Positions 1-12,174 are shown, counted from the stretch's first letter. The stretch: DNA of 64,000 bases from Serratia inhibens (GCF_003591175.1 NZ_QYYG01000008.1:62001-126000), one strand, 5' to 3'. Translations and numbers: made by a program. Notes: generated by a model not told the origin, from the letters alone.

Positions 1-1670
1 TGGCGGCTCAGGAGTCGGTGCGCAACAACGTGCTGGCGTATGACATGCGTCACGGCTACCGCGGCCCGTCCAACGTGCTGTGGAAAGTGGGTGAGGCGGC
101 CTGGGATCAAAAACAGATCGTCGACTCACTGAAAAACTTGCCGAATTATGGCCCGCTGGCGCCTGCGGTGATCACCCGGGCGAGTGCCGAGGAAGCAACG
201 GCCATGCTGTCCGATGGCAGCAATGTCGCCCTGCCAATGGCCAGCATGCGCTGGGCGCGGCCGTATAAATCCGACACGCAACAGGGCTCAACGCCAAAAC
301 GCGTGACCGACGTGGTGCAGGCCGGCCAGCAGGTGTGGGTACGCAAGGTGAATGAAAGCTGGTGGCTGTCGCAGGTGCCGGACGTCAACTCGGCCCTGGT
401 GTCGATCAACCCGAACGATGGCGCCGTTAAAGCGCTGGTCGGCGGGTTCGACTTCAACCAGAGCAAGTTCAACCGCGTTACCCAGGCGCTGCGCCAGGTC
501 GGTTCCAACATCAAACCGTTCCTGTACACCGCAGCGATGGATAAAGGCCTGACTCTGGCCACTATCCTGAACGATCTGCCGGTCACACGCTGGGATGCCG
601 GTGCCGGTACTGACTGGCGGCCGAAGAACTCGCCGCCAACCTACGACGGCCCTATTCGCCTGCGTCAGGGGCTGGGACAATCGAAGAACGTCGTGATGGT
701 GCGCGCCATGCGTGCAATGGGCGTCGACTACGCGGCGGAATATCTGCAGCGTTTCGGCTTCCCGGCGCAAAACATCGTACACACCGAATCTCTGGCGCTG
801 GGTTCGGCTTCGTTCACCCCGATGCAACTGGTGCGCGGCTATGCGGTACTGGCAAACGGCGGTTATCTGGTCGACCCGTATTTCATCACCAAAATCGAAG
901 ATGAAACCGGCAATACCGTGTTTGAAACCAAACCCAAAGTCGTCTGCGACAGCTGCAATTTGCCGGTTATTTATGGCGATACCCACCGTGCTGCCGTGCT
1001 TTCCGACGACAACGTCGAAAACGTCGCGACGTCGCAGGAAGGCGGTAACGGTAACGTGCCGATGCCGCAACTGGAACAGGTTACGCCGGCTCAGGTACTG
1101 CAGGATGGCGATCTGCAATATGCGCCGCATGTGATCAGTACCCAGTTGGCGTTCCTGATGCACGATGCGTTGAACAGCAACATCTTTGGCGAACCGGGTT
1201 GGATGGGTACCGCATGGCGCGCCGGGCGCGATTTGAAGCGGCATGATATCGGCGGCAAAACCGGTACCACCAACAGTTCAAAAGACGCCTGGTTCTCCGG
1301 CTATGGCCCGGATACCGTCACTTCGGTATGGATTGGCTTCGACGATCATCGCCGCGACCTCGGCCGCGCAACGGCTTCCGGCGCCATTGAAGATCAGATC
1401 TCCGGCGGCGAAGGCGGTGCGAAGAGCGCGCAACCGGCATGGGATGATTTTATGAAGGTCGCACTGGAAGGTATTCCTGAGCAGAAAGTCACCCCACCGC
1501 CGGGCATTATCAGCGTCACCATCGACAAAAGCAGCGGCAAGCTTTCCGGCGGCGGCGGCGGTAGCCGTTCCGAATACTTTATCGAAGGTACTCAGCCGAC
1601 AAGCTACCCGACACGGGATACCGGCACGACATTGACGGACCCCGGCGGCGAAAGTCACGAGCTGTTCTGA
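1..1670 (+). CDS. mrcA: Penicillin-binding protein 1A, 3' part (peptidoglycan transpeptidase)
   Basis: This is the C-terminal 556 or so codons of class A PBP1a, which polymerises and cross-links peptidoglycan in the periplasm. The reading frame is open from base 3, so the gene starts before the window and the N-terminal membrane anchor and glycosyltransferase domain are not seen. The transpeptidase motifs are present in order: SNIK (SxxK, serine codon 504-506), SKN near 680-690 (SxN), and KTGT near 1257. The tail is rich in glycine, serine and threonine. It converges on nudE and ends just before a shared hairpin terminator. Identification is firm; only the missing 5' end limits it. Confidence 0.96.
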   Translation, partial: AAQESVRNNVLAYDMRHGYRGPSNVLWKVGEAAWDQKQIVDSLKNLPNYGPLAPAVITRASAEEATAMLSDGSNVALPMASMRWARPYKSDTQQGSTPKRVTDVVQAGQQVWVRKVNESWWLSQVPDVNSALVSINPNDGAVKALVGGFDFNQSKFNRVTQALRQVGSNIKPFLYTAAMDKGLTLATILNDLPVTRWDAGAGTDWRPKNSPPTYDGPIRLRQGLGQSKNVVMVRAMRAMGVDYAAEYLQRFGFPAQNIVHTESLALGSASFTPMQLVRGYAVLANGGYLVDPYFITKIEDETGNTVFETKPKVVCDSCNLPVIYGDTHRAAVLSDDNVENVATSQEGGNGNVPMPQLEQVTPAQVLQDGDLQYAPHVISTQLAFLMHDALNSNIFGEPGWMGTAWRAGRDLKRHDIGGKTGTTNSSKDAWFSGYGPDTVTSVWIGFDDHRRDLGRATASGAIEDQISGGEGGAKSAQPAWDDFMKVALEGIPEQKVTPPPGIISVTIDKSSGKLSGGGGGSRSEYFIEGTQPTSYPTRDTGTTLTDPGGESHELF

Positions 1671-1673
1671 TAG

Positions 1674-1705
1674 AAAAGGGCCAGAGAAATCTGGCCCTTT
1701 TTTTA
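1674..1705. terminator. Bidirectional terminator between mrcA and nudE
   Basis: An inverted repeat AAAGGGCCAG / CTGGCCCTTT with a short loop is followed by a T run on the plus strand and preceded by an A run, so it can serve both converging genes. Confidence 0.85.
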
Positions 1706-1729
1706 TCTACGGAAATAGGAGGTCGATGT

Positions 1730-2284
1730 CTAACGCGAGCCGCGCAGAAATGCCTCGGTAAGAAACAGTGCGCTGACATTGCGCGCCTCGCGGAAATCCG
1801 GCTCCGCCAGCAATGCCATCATGTCGGCTATCGGCCAACGCACCTGCGGCAAGGGTTCAGGCTCGTCGCCTTCCAGGCTCTGCGGATAAAGATCGTGCGC
1901 CAGCACAATATTCATTTTGCTGGAAAAATAGGACGGTGCCATGGTCAGTTTGCTGAGAAAATCGAAACGTTTGGCGCCAAAACCCACCTCTTCCATCAGT
2001 TCGCGATTAGCCGCCTCCAGCACGCCTTCACCGGGATCGATCAAGCCTTTGGGGAAACCCAACTCGTAAGATTCGGTGCCCACCGCATATTCGCGGATCA
2101 GCAACAAGTCGTCGCCAATCACCGGGACAATCATCACCGCTTCCCTGTCTGAGGGTCGCATCCGCTCATACACCCGCCGTACACCGTTACTGAACTCCAG
2201 ATCGACCGACTCAACGTTGAATAAACGCGAACGAGCGACCGTTTCCACTTTCAGAATTTTAGGTTTTTGCAGGTGTTTATCCAT
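1730..2284 (-). CDS. nudE: ADP compounds hydrolase NudE (Nudix family)
   Basis: A 184-residue cytoplasmic Nudix hydrolase that cleaves ADP-ribose, NADH and diadenosine polyphosphates. The Nudix box lies at residues 80-102 and has the full signature: Gly80, Glu86, then RELMEEVGF. Length agrees with the family. It lies between mrcA and igaA as in other enterics and is transcribed towards mrcA. Catalytic residues are intact. The assignment to NudE rather than another Nudix protein rests on both sequence and neighbourhood. Confidence 0.93.
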   Translation of the reverse strand: MDKHLQKPKILKVETVARSRLFNVESVDLEFSNGVRRVYERMRPSDREAVMIVPVIGDDLLLIREYAVGTESYELGFPKGLIDPGEGVLEAANRELMEEVGFGAKRFDFLSKLTMAPSYFSSKMNIVLAHDLYPQSLEGDEPEPLPQVRWPIADMMALLAEPDFREARNVSALFLTEAFLRGSR

Positions 2285-2741
2285 GATTGCCTCAAATGAG
2301 TTATCCGGCGGTGCGCCACAGCATCAAGGGTGATGACGCGGATAACCAGAATAATGATTGGCGTGGCGTATGCGCTCAAACGCTGACCAAATTCGATCTT
2401 GATCACATTGTGCGTTAATGAGAACCTTTGTCGCAACGAGCACAAGCAGTAATTTACTTTTTTTTAACAAGCGTAGCCAGCACCCGCCGATTTTCTGTAC
2501 CCATTCAGCAAAAAGAGAGCATTAAAATAGGATAATGCCGATATCGCCCCCCCTGGGCGGTTGCTATCATCGCGTAGAGAAGGCACGGTAACTGAGCAGA
2601 TATATTTCATAGAACAATGAGGCCGCAACGGAAAATCTGTTCCCTCCCTCATTGTTCTGAGTGCCTGTTAGCCGTTTACTCCGTATAATATTCAACGTTT
2701 CATCAGGTTGGTGAGGTTCACGGGTGCAAGATGGGGATAGC
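2285..2741. other. nudE-igaA intergenic region
   Basis: This 457-bp divergent spacer should hold the promoters of nudE and igaA. It contains a perfect 12-bp inverted repeat (2611-2622 and 2647-2658) in the presumed igaA leader. I see no coding region or known RNA in it. Confidence 0.6.
2611..2658. repeat. 12-bp inverted repeat upstream of igaA
   Basis: AGAACAATGAGG (2611-2622) pairs perfectly with CCTCATTGTTCT (2647-2658) across a 24-base loop. No T run follows, so it is not a standard terminator. It could be an operator or a leader structure. Confidence 0.7.
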
Positions 2742-4877
2742 ATGAGCACAATAGCGTTGATATTGGCCTTAGTGCTTGCCTGCCTGATTGCCGCCGGCCT
2801 GTATCTTTGGTTTAAAGCCCGCAATCAGCCGATGCTGACGCGTGCCCTGCCCTTTATCAAACCTACGCATCGCAAACTGTCCGGCGAAGAACGCGCGGCC
2901 GTTGAACACTACCTCAACCTGCAAAACAAGCTAAGCAACAAATTGCTGCCTGGCAGCAGCACGTCGCTGCCCACTGCCAAACTGGCGCTGACCCCGCACA
3001 GCGACAACGTTTATCCCGTCACCCACGCCATTACCCGCTACGGGCTGGCCAGCGATGAACCCAATAAATGGCGCTACTATCTTGATGCCGAAGAAGTGCA
3101 CCTGCCGCCGTTTTGGGAACAATACATCAGCGCCGATAACCATGTTGAAGTGATAAAAACCCAGACGCTGCCGCTGGTCATTTCACTCAATGGGCATTCG
3201 CTGAAAGATCATATCCACGATCGGCCGCAACCGCCGGTCGTGACGGCCGCACCAACCAGAAACGCCTCTATCCGCAAGGAAGAGAGCGAGCACGTCGAGT
3301 TGGTGAACATCCGCAAGGAAACCCCCGAAGAACATGCGCTGAACCGCCCGAACGGCATCAAGGACGCCGGCATCATCTCTGCCGCCCTGCTGTTGCTGTT
3401 TTTCAGCCTGATAAGCCCGGTGCTGGTCATCCCCTGGATGATTTTCGTCGCCGTGCTGACCATCGCCTGGGGCTGCTGGAACCTGTTCCGCCGGCCGGCC
3501 GCGCGTGAGCTGAAGGAAGTGCACTGCCTGCGGGGCACTCCAAAACGCTGGGGGCTGTTTGGCGAATCCAATCAGGGGCAGATAAGCAACATCTCGCTCG
3601 GCATCATCGATCTGATTTACCCACCGCACTGGCAGCCTTACATTACCCAGGATCTGGGGAAAACCACCGACGTGGATATCTATCTTAATCGTCAGGTGGT
3701 GCGTCAGGGGCGGTTCCTTTCGTTGCACGATGAGGTGAAAAACTTCCCGCTGCAGCAATGGGGCAAAAACGCGGTGCTGATGGCCAGTTCGTTGCTGGTG
3801 TTGGTGCTATTGCTGACCTATATCCCGCTGAGCCTGCCGCTGAAGCTAAGCATGGCCTGGCTGCAAGGTGCGCAAAAAATCGAGGTGACCAATGTGCAGG
3901 CGCTGGAAGGCGTGACCTTGCGCATTGGGGACCAGTTGAAAGCCCGGGGTAACGGTATGTGTTATGTCCCGCCGCAGACCAACGCTACCAACGCCTCCAA
4001 TTTTATGCCTTTCGACTGCTCGGGGATTTACTGGAACACCGCCGCACCGCTGCCGCAGCCGGAGTCGGAAGTCATCGACAAGGCCTCGGCGCTGCTGGCG
4101 ACGGTAAATACCCAGTTGCATCCTGAAGGCGCCGAACAAAAGCTCAACCCGCAACTGGCCAGCGCGATTGAAAAATCCGGCATGATACTGCTGGATGATT
4201 TTTCCGATATCGTGCTGAAAACGCGGGATTTGTGCCAGGCGGGAAATGACTGCGTCCGGCTCAAGAACGCACTGGTGAATCTGGGTAACGCCAAAAACTG
4301 GAACACTCTGGTGAAACGCGCCAAATCAGGATCGCTGCAAGGGATAAACGTATTGCTGCGCCCGGTGAGCGCCGAATCGCTGGAAAGCCTGACCAAAGTT
4401 GCGGCCTCCTCGTTCGTGTACAACGAAACCCGGCAGGCCGCAGCGGCGCTGAACAGCCCGCCTCCGGGCGGTTTTCTGATCAGCAGCGATGAAGGCAAAC
4501 AGCTGGTGAATCACCCGCAGCCGGCAGTGCCGCTAAACGAATACAGTGCGCTTGAACAATGGAATGAACTGCAGCGCCTTGCCGGCATGTTGCTGCATAC
4601 GCCGTTCGAAGCACAAGGAGTCATCACCAGTATCAACGTCGACGCCAACGGCACCCGCCATATCGCACTGCATAGCGAACCGGATATGATCACCTTGTGG
4701 CGTTATCTGGGCACCAGCCTGCTGTTGCTGGCGGTCACTGTCATTCTGGGTTACAACGCCTGGCGGTTGGTGCAGCGCCATCGCCTCAACCGGCGTCGCA
4801 TCGCCGATATCCAACGCTACTACGAAAGCTGCTTTAACCCGCAGCTCACCCCGATGTCATTGCGGCCGATGGCCTGA
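2742..4877 (+). CDS. igaA: IgaA/YrfF, inner-membrane negative regulator of the Rcs phosphorelay
   Basis: IgaA restrains the Rcs envelope-stress system by contacting RcsD and sensing RcsF. The chosen ATG gives 711 residues, the length of the E. coli protein; an in-frame ATG six codons earlier (2724) is less likely because MSTIALIL matches the family start. Hydrophobic segments lie near residues 3-24, 207-246 (two helices), 343-365 and 653-676. These frame a cytoplasmic N-terminal region and a large periplasmic domain at about 370-650 with paired cysteines. It stands between nudE and yrfG as usual. Loss is usually lethal in Rcs-positive strains, so an intact gene is expected. Confidence 0.93.
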   Translation: MSTIALILALVLACLIAAGLYLWFKARNQPMLTRALPFIKPTHRKLSGEERAAVEHYLNLQNKLSNKLLPGSSTSLPTAKLALTPHSDNVYPVTHAITRYGLASDEPNKWRYYLDAEEVHLPPFWEQYISADNHVEVIKTQTLPLVISLNGHSLKDHIHDRPQPPVVTAAPTRNASIRKEESEHVELVNIRKETPEEHALNRPNGIKDAGIISAALLLLFFSLISPVLVIPWMIFVAVLTIAWGCWNLFRRPAARELKEVHCLRGTPKRWGLFGESNQGQISNISLGIIDLIYPPHWQPYITQDLGKTTDVDIYLNRQVVRQGRFLSLHDEVKNFPLQQWGKNAVLMASSLLVLVLLLTYIPLSLPLKLSMAWLQGAQKIEVTNVQALEGVTLRIGDQLKARGNGMCYVPPQTNATNASNFMPFDCSGIYWNTAAPLPQPESEVIDKASALLATVNTQLHPEGAEQKLNPQLASAIEKSGMILLDDFSDIVLKTRDLCQAGNDCVRLKNALVNLGNAKNWNTLVKRAKSGSLQGINVLLRPVSAESLESLTKVAASSFVYNETRQAAAALNSPPPGGFLISSDEGKQLVNHPQPAVPLNEYSALEQWNELQRLAGMLLHTPFEAQGVITSINVDANGTRHIALHSEPDMITLWRYLGTSLLLLAVTVILGYNAWRLVQRHRLNRRRIADIQRYYESCFNPQLTPMSLRPMA

Positions 4878-4973
4878 GTCATTCGCCGATTTCGGCCCTG
4901 TCATCTGCTTATGCTACGCTAACGCTATTATCCTTATCCTGCGGACCGCCGACGGTTCGCCTATGGAGTTTTC

Positions 4974-5654
4974 ATGGTTCCCGAGTTTGACTGGCATGAG
5001 ATCGACACCGTGCTGCTGGATATGGACGGCACCTTGCTCGATCTGGAGTTCGACAGCCATTTTTGGCTGCGCCTGGTGCCGCAGGCAGTGAGCGAGCAGC
5101 GCGCGATCCCGCTCGATGAAGCGCGCCAGATTATTCATCAGGAATATTTGGCGGTGCAGCACACCATGAACTGGTACTGCTTCGATTACTGGAGCGAGCG
5201 GCTCGATCTGGACATTTATCGCATGACCAGCGAAGTAGGCAACCGCGCCCGTCTGCGCGAGGATACCGAGCCCTTTTTACAGGCCTTGCGCGCGGCCGGC
5301 CATCAGACTATTTTGCTGACCAATGCCCATCCGCACAGCCTGGCGGTGAAAATTGAGCATACCGGTTTGGATCGGCACCTTGATTTATTGCTTTCCACCC
5401 ACACATTTGGTTATCCGAAAGAAGATCAGCGTTTGTGGCAGGCCGTTCAGCAGCACACCGGTTTTGATCCGCAGCGCACGCTGTTTGTCGACGACGGCGA
5501 ACCTATTTTGGACGCCGCCCGCAGTTTTGGCATTCGCTACTGTCTGGGCGTGCAGAACCCGGACTCCAGCATGGCGGAGAAAACCTTTCGGCACTATCCG
5601 TCGATGCGCGACTACCGCCTGTTGATACCGGCGCTGGAAAAGGGCGAACGATGA
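4974..5654 (+). CDS. yrfG: GMP/IMP nucleotidase YrfG (HAD superfamily)
   Basis: A 226-residue HAD-family phosphatase, related to enzymes that dephosphorylate purine nucleoside monophosphates. Motif I is DMDGT (Asp16 nucleophile, Asp18 acid/base). Motif II is LLTNAH, motif III is the lysine of YPKEDQ, and motif IV is VDDGE, all in the right order. It is first in a likely operon with hslR, whose ATG overlaps the yrfG stop by four bases. The substrate is inferred from the E. coli homologue. Confidence 0.88.
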   Translation: MVPEFDWHEIDTVLLDMDGTLLDLEFDSHFWLRLVPQAVSEQRAIPLDEARQIIHQEYLAVQHTMNWYCFDYWSERLDLDIYRMTSEVGNRARLREDTEPFLQALRAAGHQTILLTNAHPHSLAVKIEHTGLDRHLDLLLSTHTFGYPKEDQRLWQAVQQHTGFDPQRTLFVDDGEPILDAARSFGIRYCLGVQNPDSSMAEKTFRHYPSMRDYRLLIPALEKGER

Positions 5655-6058
5655 AAGAAAAAACAACGCGAGACGACGCGATCCGGCTGGACAAATGGCT
5701 GTGGGCAGCTCGTTTCTATAAGACCCGCGCGCTGGCGCGGGACATGATCGACGGCGGCAAGGTGCACTACAACGGACAGCGCGGCAAGCCGAGCAAAATT
5801 GTCGAGATCAATGCCGAGATCAAACTGCGTCAGGGCAATGAAGAACGCACGGTGATCGTGCTGGCCCTCACCGGCCAACGGCGCGGCGCCGACGAAGCGC
5901 AGCAAATGTATCAGGAAACCGAGGCCAGTATCCTCAACCGAGAGAAAATGGCGATCGCGCGCAAGATGAATGCGCTGACCATGCCGCACCCGGACCGCCG
6001 TCCGGACAAGAAAGAGCGGCGCGACCTGATTAAATTTAAATTTGGTGAGCAGGAATAA
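5651..6058 (+). CDS. hslR: Ribosome-associated heat shock protein Hsp15
   Basis: Hsp15 is a small basic S4-domain protein that binds free 50S subunits carrying a stalled nascent chain and helps recycle them. The S4 RNA-binding domain covers about residues 10-70 (IRLDKWLWAARFYKTRALA and following). The C-terminal tail is highly charged (DRRPDKKERRDL). The 135-residue length is normal. It overlaps yrfG by four bases, implying translational coupling, and lies 25 bp before hslO, so the three form the usual heat-shock-linked block. Confidence 0.95.
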   Translation: MKEKTTRDDAIRLDKWLWAARFYKTRALARDMIDGGKVHYNGQRGKPSKIVEINAEIKLRQGNEERTVIVLALTGQRRGADEAQQMYQETEASILNREKMAIARKMNALTMPHPDRRPDKKERRDLIKFKFGEQE

Positions 6059-6083
6059 GCCCTCACCGCAATGAGAGAAAACT

Positions 6084-6962
6084 ATGTCTAACCATGACCA
6101 ATTGCACCGTTACCTGTTTGAAAACTACGCGGTGCGCGGTGAGCTGGTTACCGTCAGCGAAACCTATCAGCAGGTTCTGAACAATCACGACTATCCGGCA
6201 CCGGTACAAAAGCTGCTGGGTGAACTGCTGGTTGCCACCAGCCTGCTGACGGCAACCCTGAAGTTCGACGGCGACATCACCGTGCAATTGCAGGGCGACG
6301 GTCCGCTGAAGCTGGCGGTGATTAACGGCAACAACCGTCAGGAAATGCGGGGCGTGGCGCGCGTACAGAGCGACATTGCCGACGACAGCACGCTGCATCA
6401 GATGATTGGCAACGGCGTCATGGTGATCACCATCGCGCCTACCGAAGGCGAACGCTATCAGGGCGTGGTCGCGCTGGAAGGCGAAACCCTGGCCGAGTGC
6501 CTTGAAGCCTACTTCCGTCAGTCCGAACAGTTGCCAACCCGCCTGTTCATTCGCACCGGCGAGTCGGAAGGCAAACCGGCTGCGGGCGGCATGCTGTTGC
6601 AGGTCCTGCCGGCGCAAGACGGCAATGCCGATGATTTCGATCATCTGGTGCAATTGACCAACACGGTGAAAAGTGAAGAGCTGTTCGGCTTGCCGGCCAA
6701 TGAGGTGCTGTATCGCCTGTACCATCAGGAAGAAGTCACCCTCTACGAACCGCAGGACGTGATCTTCCGTTGCACCTGCTCGCGCCAGCGTTGCGCCGAT
6801 GCCCTGATCACGCTGCCGGCCGAAGAAGTGGCGCAAATGCTGGAACAGGACGGCAATATCGACATGCACTGTGACTACTGCGGCAATCACTATGTCTTTG
6901 ACGCCGTGGATGTGGCGGCGCTGTACACCGGTAACACCGGCGAAAGCGAACAGTTGCACTAA
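6084..6962 (+). CDS. hslO: Redox-regulated chaperone Hsp33
   Basis: Hsp33 is a holdase chaperone that is switched on by oxidation and unfolding of its zinc centre. The four zinc cysteines are present as CxC (230, 232) and CxxC (263, 266). The 292-residue length is typical. It follows hslR by 25 bp with a purine-rich ribosome site (GAGAGAAAA) before the ATG. All functional cysteines are intact. A short GC hairpin (about 6967-6985) follows and may terminate the operon. Confidence 0.96.
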   Translation: MSNHDQLHRYLFENYAVRGELVTVSETYQQVLNNHDYPAPVQKLLGELLVATSLLTATLKFDGDITVQLQGDGPLKLAVINGNNRQEMRGVARVQSDIADDSTLHQMIGNGVMVITIAPTEGERYQGVVALEGETLAECLEAYFRQSEQLPTRLFIRTGESEGKPAAGGMLLQVLPAQDGNADDFDHLVQLTNTVKSEELFGLPANEVLYRLYHQEEVTLYEPQDVIFRCTCSRQRCADALITLPAEEVAQMLEQDGNIDMHCDYCGNHYVFDAVDVAALYTGNTGESEQLH

Positions 6963-7158
6963 GTAACACCCCGCATCGGCGGGTGCACCCTGCACCTGCC
7001 GGTTTTCCCCGTTTGCACGCTTGCTTTTTTCCGTGGGCTATCTCTCAGATCGTAACGAAAAACCGCTTAAAACGTTAAATATTTGATACCTATCGCGGTT
7101 ACGCGCTGCTGGATCCCTACAATTGGCGCCAGAAATTCTGTGACCAAGGAGTAGTGAC

Positions 7159-8778
7159 ATGCGTGTTAAAGGTATAACCCCTCAGGAGCTGGCCGCTTAT
7201 GGCATTCATAACGTCGGCGAAATCGTTCACAACCCAAGTTATGAGCTGCTGTTCAAGGAAGAAACCGACCCGTCTCTGGAGGGTTTTGAACGTGGGGTAG
7301 TGACCAAGCTGGGTGCCGTATCCGTCGACACCGGTATTTTTACCGGCCGTTCCCCGAAAGATAAATACATCGTCCGTGACGACATCACCCGCGACACCGT
7401 CTGGTGGGCCGATCAGGGTAAAGGCAAAAACGACAACAAACCCCTCAGCCCAGAAATCTGGGCAGACCTGAAACAACTGGTCACCACGCAGCTCTCCGGC
7501 AAACGCCTGTTTGTAGTAGATACTTTCTGCGGCGCCAACGCCGACTCCCGCCTGAAAGTGCGCTTTATCACTGAAGTAGCCTGGCAGGCACACTTCGTGA
7601 AAAACATGTTCATTCGCCCGTCTGACGAAGAGTTGCAGGATTTCGAGCCCGACTTCGTGGTGATGAACGGTGCCAAATGCACCAACCCGAACTGGCAGCA
7701 GCAGGGCCTGAACTCGGAAAACTTCGTCGCTTTCAACCTGACTGAACGTATGCAGCTGATTGGCGGCACCTGGTACGGCGGCGAAATGAAAAAGGGTATG
7801 TTCTCGATAATGAACTACCTGCTGCCGCTGAAAGGCATCGCCTCCATGCACTGCTCGGCCAACGTGGGCGAGAAAGGCGACGTGGCCGTGTTCTTCGGCC
7901 TGTCCGGCACCGGTAAAACCACCCTGTCCACCGATCCAAAACGCCAGTTGATTGGCGATGACGAACACGGCTGGGATGACGACGGCGTATTTAACTTCGA
8001 AGGTGGCTGCTACGCCAAAACCATCAAGCTGTCCGAAGAAGCCGAGCCGGAAATCTATCACGCCATCAAGCGCGATGCGTTGCTGGAAAACGTTGCCGTG
8101 CTGGCAGACGGCACCATCGACTTCAACGACGGTTCAAAAACCGAGAACACCCGCGTTTCCTATCCGATCTACCACATCCAAAACATCGTCAAGCCGGTTT
8201 CCAAGGCAGGTCATGCCACCAAGGTGATCTTCCTGACCGCAGACGCCTTCGGCGTGTTGCCGCCGGTATCTCGCCTGACCGCGAACCAGACTCAGTACCA
8301 CTTCCTGTCCGGTTTTACCGCCAAGCTGGCCGGTACCGAACGCGGCGTGACCGAGCCGACCCCGACCTTCTCCTCCTGCTTCGGCGCAGCTTTCCTGACG
8401 CTGCACCCAACGCAGTATGCTGAAGTGCTGGTAAAACGCATGCTGGCCGCCGGCGCGCAAGCCTACCTAGTGAACACCGGCTGGAACGGCACCGGCAAAC
8501 GCATCTCCATCAAGGATACCCGCGGTATTATTGACGCGATCCTCAACGGTGAAATCGATAAGGCGGAAACCATCACTCTGCCAATCTTCGACCTGGCGAT
8601 GCCGACCTCACTGCCAGGCGTCAACCCGGATATCCTGGATCCACGCGCTACCTACGCCAACCTTGAGCAGTGGCAGGAAAAAGCGCAGGATCTGGCCGAG
8701 CGTTTTATCACCAACTTCGACAAATATACCGATACCCCTGCGGGTGCAGCGCTGGTCAGCGCCGGTCCAAAACTGTAA
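7159..8778 (+). CDS. pckA: Phosphoenolpyruvate carboxykinase (ATP)
   Basis: PckA converts oxaloacetate and ATP to phosphoenolpyruvate, CO2 and ADP, the first committed step of gluconeogenesis from C4 acids. The 539-residue cytoplasmic protein has the P-loop GLSGTGKTT at 247-255, the kinase-2 region with GDDEHGW, and the TGRSPKDK substrate-binding segment near residue 60. An AAGGAG ribosome site precedes the ATG. A strong terminator follows at 8803. In E. coli pck is next to envZ; here a toxin-antitoxin pair lies between them. Confidence 0.97.
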   Translation: MRVKGITPQELAAYGIHNVGEIVHNPSYELLFKEETDPSLEGFERGVVTKLGAVSVDTGIFTGRSPKDKYIVRDDITRDTVWWADQGKGKNDNKPLSPEIWADLKQLVTTQLSGKRLFVVDTFCGANADSRLKVRFITEVAWQAHFVKNMFIRPSDEELQDFEPDFVVMNGAKCTNPNWQQQGLNSENFVAFNLTERMQLIGGTWYGGEMKKGMFSIMNYLLPLKGIASMHCSANVGEKGDVAVFFGLSGTGKTTLSTDPKRQLIGDDEHGWDDDGVFNFEGGCYAKTIKLSEEAEPEIYHAIKRDALLENVAVLADGTIDFNDGSKTENTRVSYPIYHIQNIVKPVSKAGHATKVIFLTADAFGVLPPVSRLTANQTQYHFLSGFTAKLAGTERGVTEPTPTFSSCFGAAFLTLHPTQYAEVLVKRMLAAGAQAYLVNTGWNGTGKRISIKDTRGIIDAILNGEIDKAETITLPIFDLAMPTSLPGVNPDILDPRATYANLEQWQEKAQDLAERFITNFDKYTDTPAGAALVSAGPKL

Positions 8779-8802
8779 CCTTCTCTTTTTACAGCTTCAG
8801 CT

Positions 8803-8829
8803 AAGGCGTGGATTCCACGCCTTTTTTTA
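8803..8829 (+). terminator. pckA rho-independent terminator
   Basis: A perfect stem AAGGCGTGGA / TTCCACGCCTT is followed by a run of T, 25 bp after the pckA stop. Confidence 0.9.
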
Positions 8830-8904
8830 TTTTTAACGGTTGTTTTTTAGCCAGATAAGCGAGATGATAATGCAGTGCAATCATTGACAGCAAAGGAGAC
8901 TTCA

Positions 8905-9168
8905 ATGGCTACCATAACCGTCAGAAATCTGGACGATGACATAAAGGAATTGCTGCGTATTTCGGCAGCGAAAAACGGCCACTCCATGGAGGAGGAAGCA
9001 CGCATGATTTTGAAACAGGCTCTGGTGAAAAAACCGCCGCGCTATGGCCTCGGCACCTGGATGCATCAACATTTCGCCGAATTCGGTGGCGTTGAGCTGG
9101 AGATCCCACCGCGCGATAAAACACCGGCGCGCGTTGTCACCTTTGACGACGATGATGACCAACCATGA
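8905..9168 (+). CDS. FitA-like antitoxin (ribbon-helix-helix)
   Basis: An 87-residue protein whose first 40 residues (MATITVRNLDDDIKELLRIS and on) match the Arc/MetJ-type ribbon-helix-helix fold of FitA/VapB antitoxins. The C-terminal half is the presumed toxin-binding tail and ends in a run of aspartates. The ATG at 8905 is chosen because AAAGGAG lies eight bases upstream; an ATG ten codons earlier lacks a good site. Its stop overlaps the start of the PIN-domain gene by four bases. Such antitoxins neutralise the partner and repress their own promoter. It separates pckA from envZ, which are usually adjacent, suggesting insertion. Confidence 0.88.
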   Translation: MATITVRNLDDDIKELLRISAAKNGHSMEEEARMILKQALVKKPPRYGLGTWMHQHFAEFGGVELEIPPRDKTPARVVTFDDDDDQP

Positions 9169-9644
9169 TCATTCTCGACACTAACGTGATTTCGGAGACA
9201 CTGCGTCCCGGTCCACATTACAACGTGATCAAATGGCTGAATGAAAAAGACAACGACGAGCTTTATCTGAGTGCAATTGTCGTTGCCGAGCTGTTCAGCG
9301 GCGTTGCCTGTATGCCGGAAGGGAGACGGCAGCTTGAGTTAACACATAAACTGACCGAAGCGATGCAGATAAGATTTGACGAGCAAATTCTGCCATTTGA
9401 TGCGCTTTGCGCCATGCAATATGCAGACTTGATGGGAAAAAACCAACGGCTGGGAAGAGCAATGAGCACGCCCGACATGCAAATAGCCGCAACATGTCTG
9501 CATTACGGCGCGACCTTGGCCACGCGTAACACCAAGGACTTCACCCATTGCGGAATTGAATTGATTGATCCTTGGCAGGCCAGCGCCGGCCGTCGCCTGC
9601 ACGAAGAAGCGGCGGAATACTACGTGATGAGCAGAAAACCCTGA
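9165..9644 (+). CDS. FitB/VapC-like PIN-domain toxin (endoribonuclease)
   Basis: A 159-residue PIN-domain protein. The acidic metal-binding residues expected for FitB are present: Asp5 (ILDTN), Glu42 (AELFSG), Asp104 (TPDMQIAA) and Asp125 (TRNTKDF), so it looks catalytically intact. Proteins of this family cut RNA when freed from the antitoxin. The start codon lies inside the antitoxin stop (ATGA), the classic coupling for such pairs. The last 20 or so residues go beyond the usual length near 140. The RNA target cannot be read from sequence. Confidence 0.9.
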   Translation: MIILDTNVISETLRPGPHYNVIKWLNEKDNDELYLSAIVVAELFSGVACMPEGRRQLELTHKLTEAMQIRFDEQILPFDALCAMQYADLMGKNQRLGRAMSTPDMQIAATCLHYGATLATRNTKDFTHCGIELIDPWQASAGRRLHEEAAEYYVMSRKP

Positions 9645-9680
9645 CGGGGCCGCAGCGAGGCGGCCCTCTGTCAGCAGGTA

Positions 9681-11767
<2,087 letters not shown>

Positions 11768-12174
11768 TGTATTACTCCCAAAGGCTTTATTGCCTGACGT
11801 GAATATTGTTAAAAAACCCTGTCATTTCGGACAGCGTTTAATGGTATATATTCTAGACGAAATTGTTACAAAGCTTATTCTTTTGCCCATTTATCAACAA
11901 TTTTCATCAAAATGCCGGCGACGGTTCGTCAAAATCCCGATATTTTTAGATTAAATTTGGGATAACGCCGTTATTCGACCAAGGGCGATGCCCCATGAAT
12001 TTCGAGTTGCGGCCGGGCGGCCGGTTCGGCAGTGTAACTCAGGCGAGGCGATAAAAAACGTCAGCGATCGGCAATTTTGCGAGCCGATGCTTTATTTAGC
12101 GCTTATTGCATTCAGCAACGCCAAGCCAAAGCACCGTCATGCAACCTTTGATATCCCCATAAAGGCAGAAAACA
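11768..12174. other. ompR-greB divergent intergenic region
   Basis: This 407-bp AT-rich spacer is expected to hold the ompR and greB promoters. It includes short inverted repeats (CTGTC/GACAG near 11819-11834 and a GC-rich CGGCCGGGCGGCCG stretch near 12011). I see no gene or recognised RNA. Confidence 0.6.

Noticed and set aside
288..1244. Long open frame antisense to mrcA
   Set aside because: It lies wholly inside the transpeptidase domain of PBP1a on the opposite strand, has no family resemblance and is a normal by-product of high-GC codon use.
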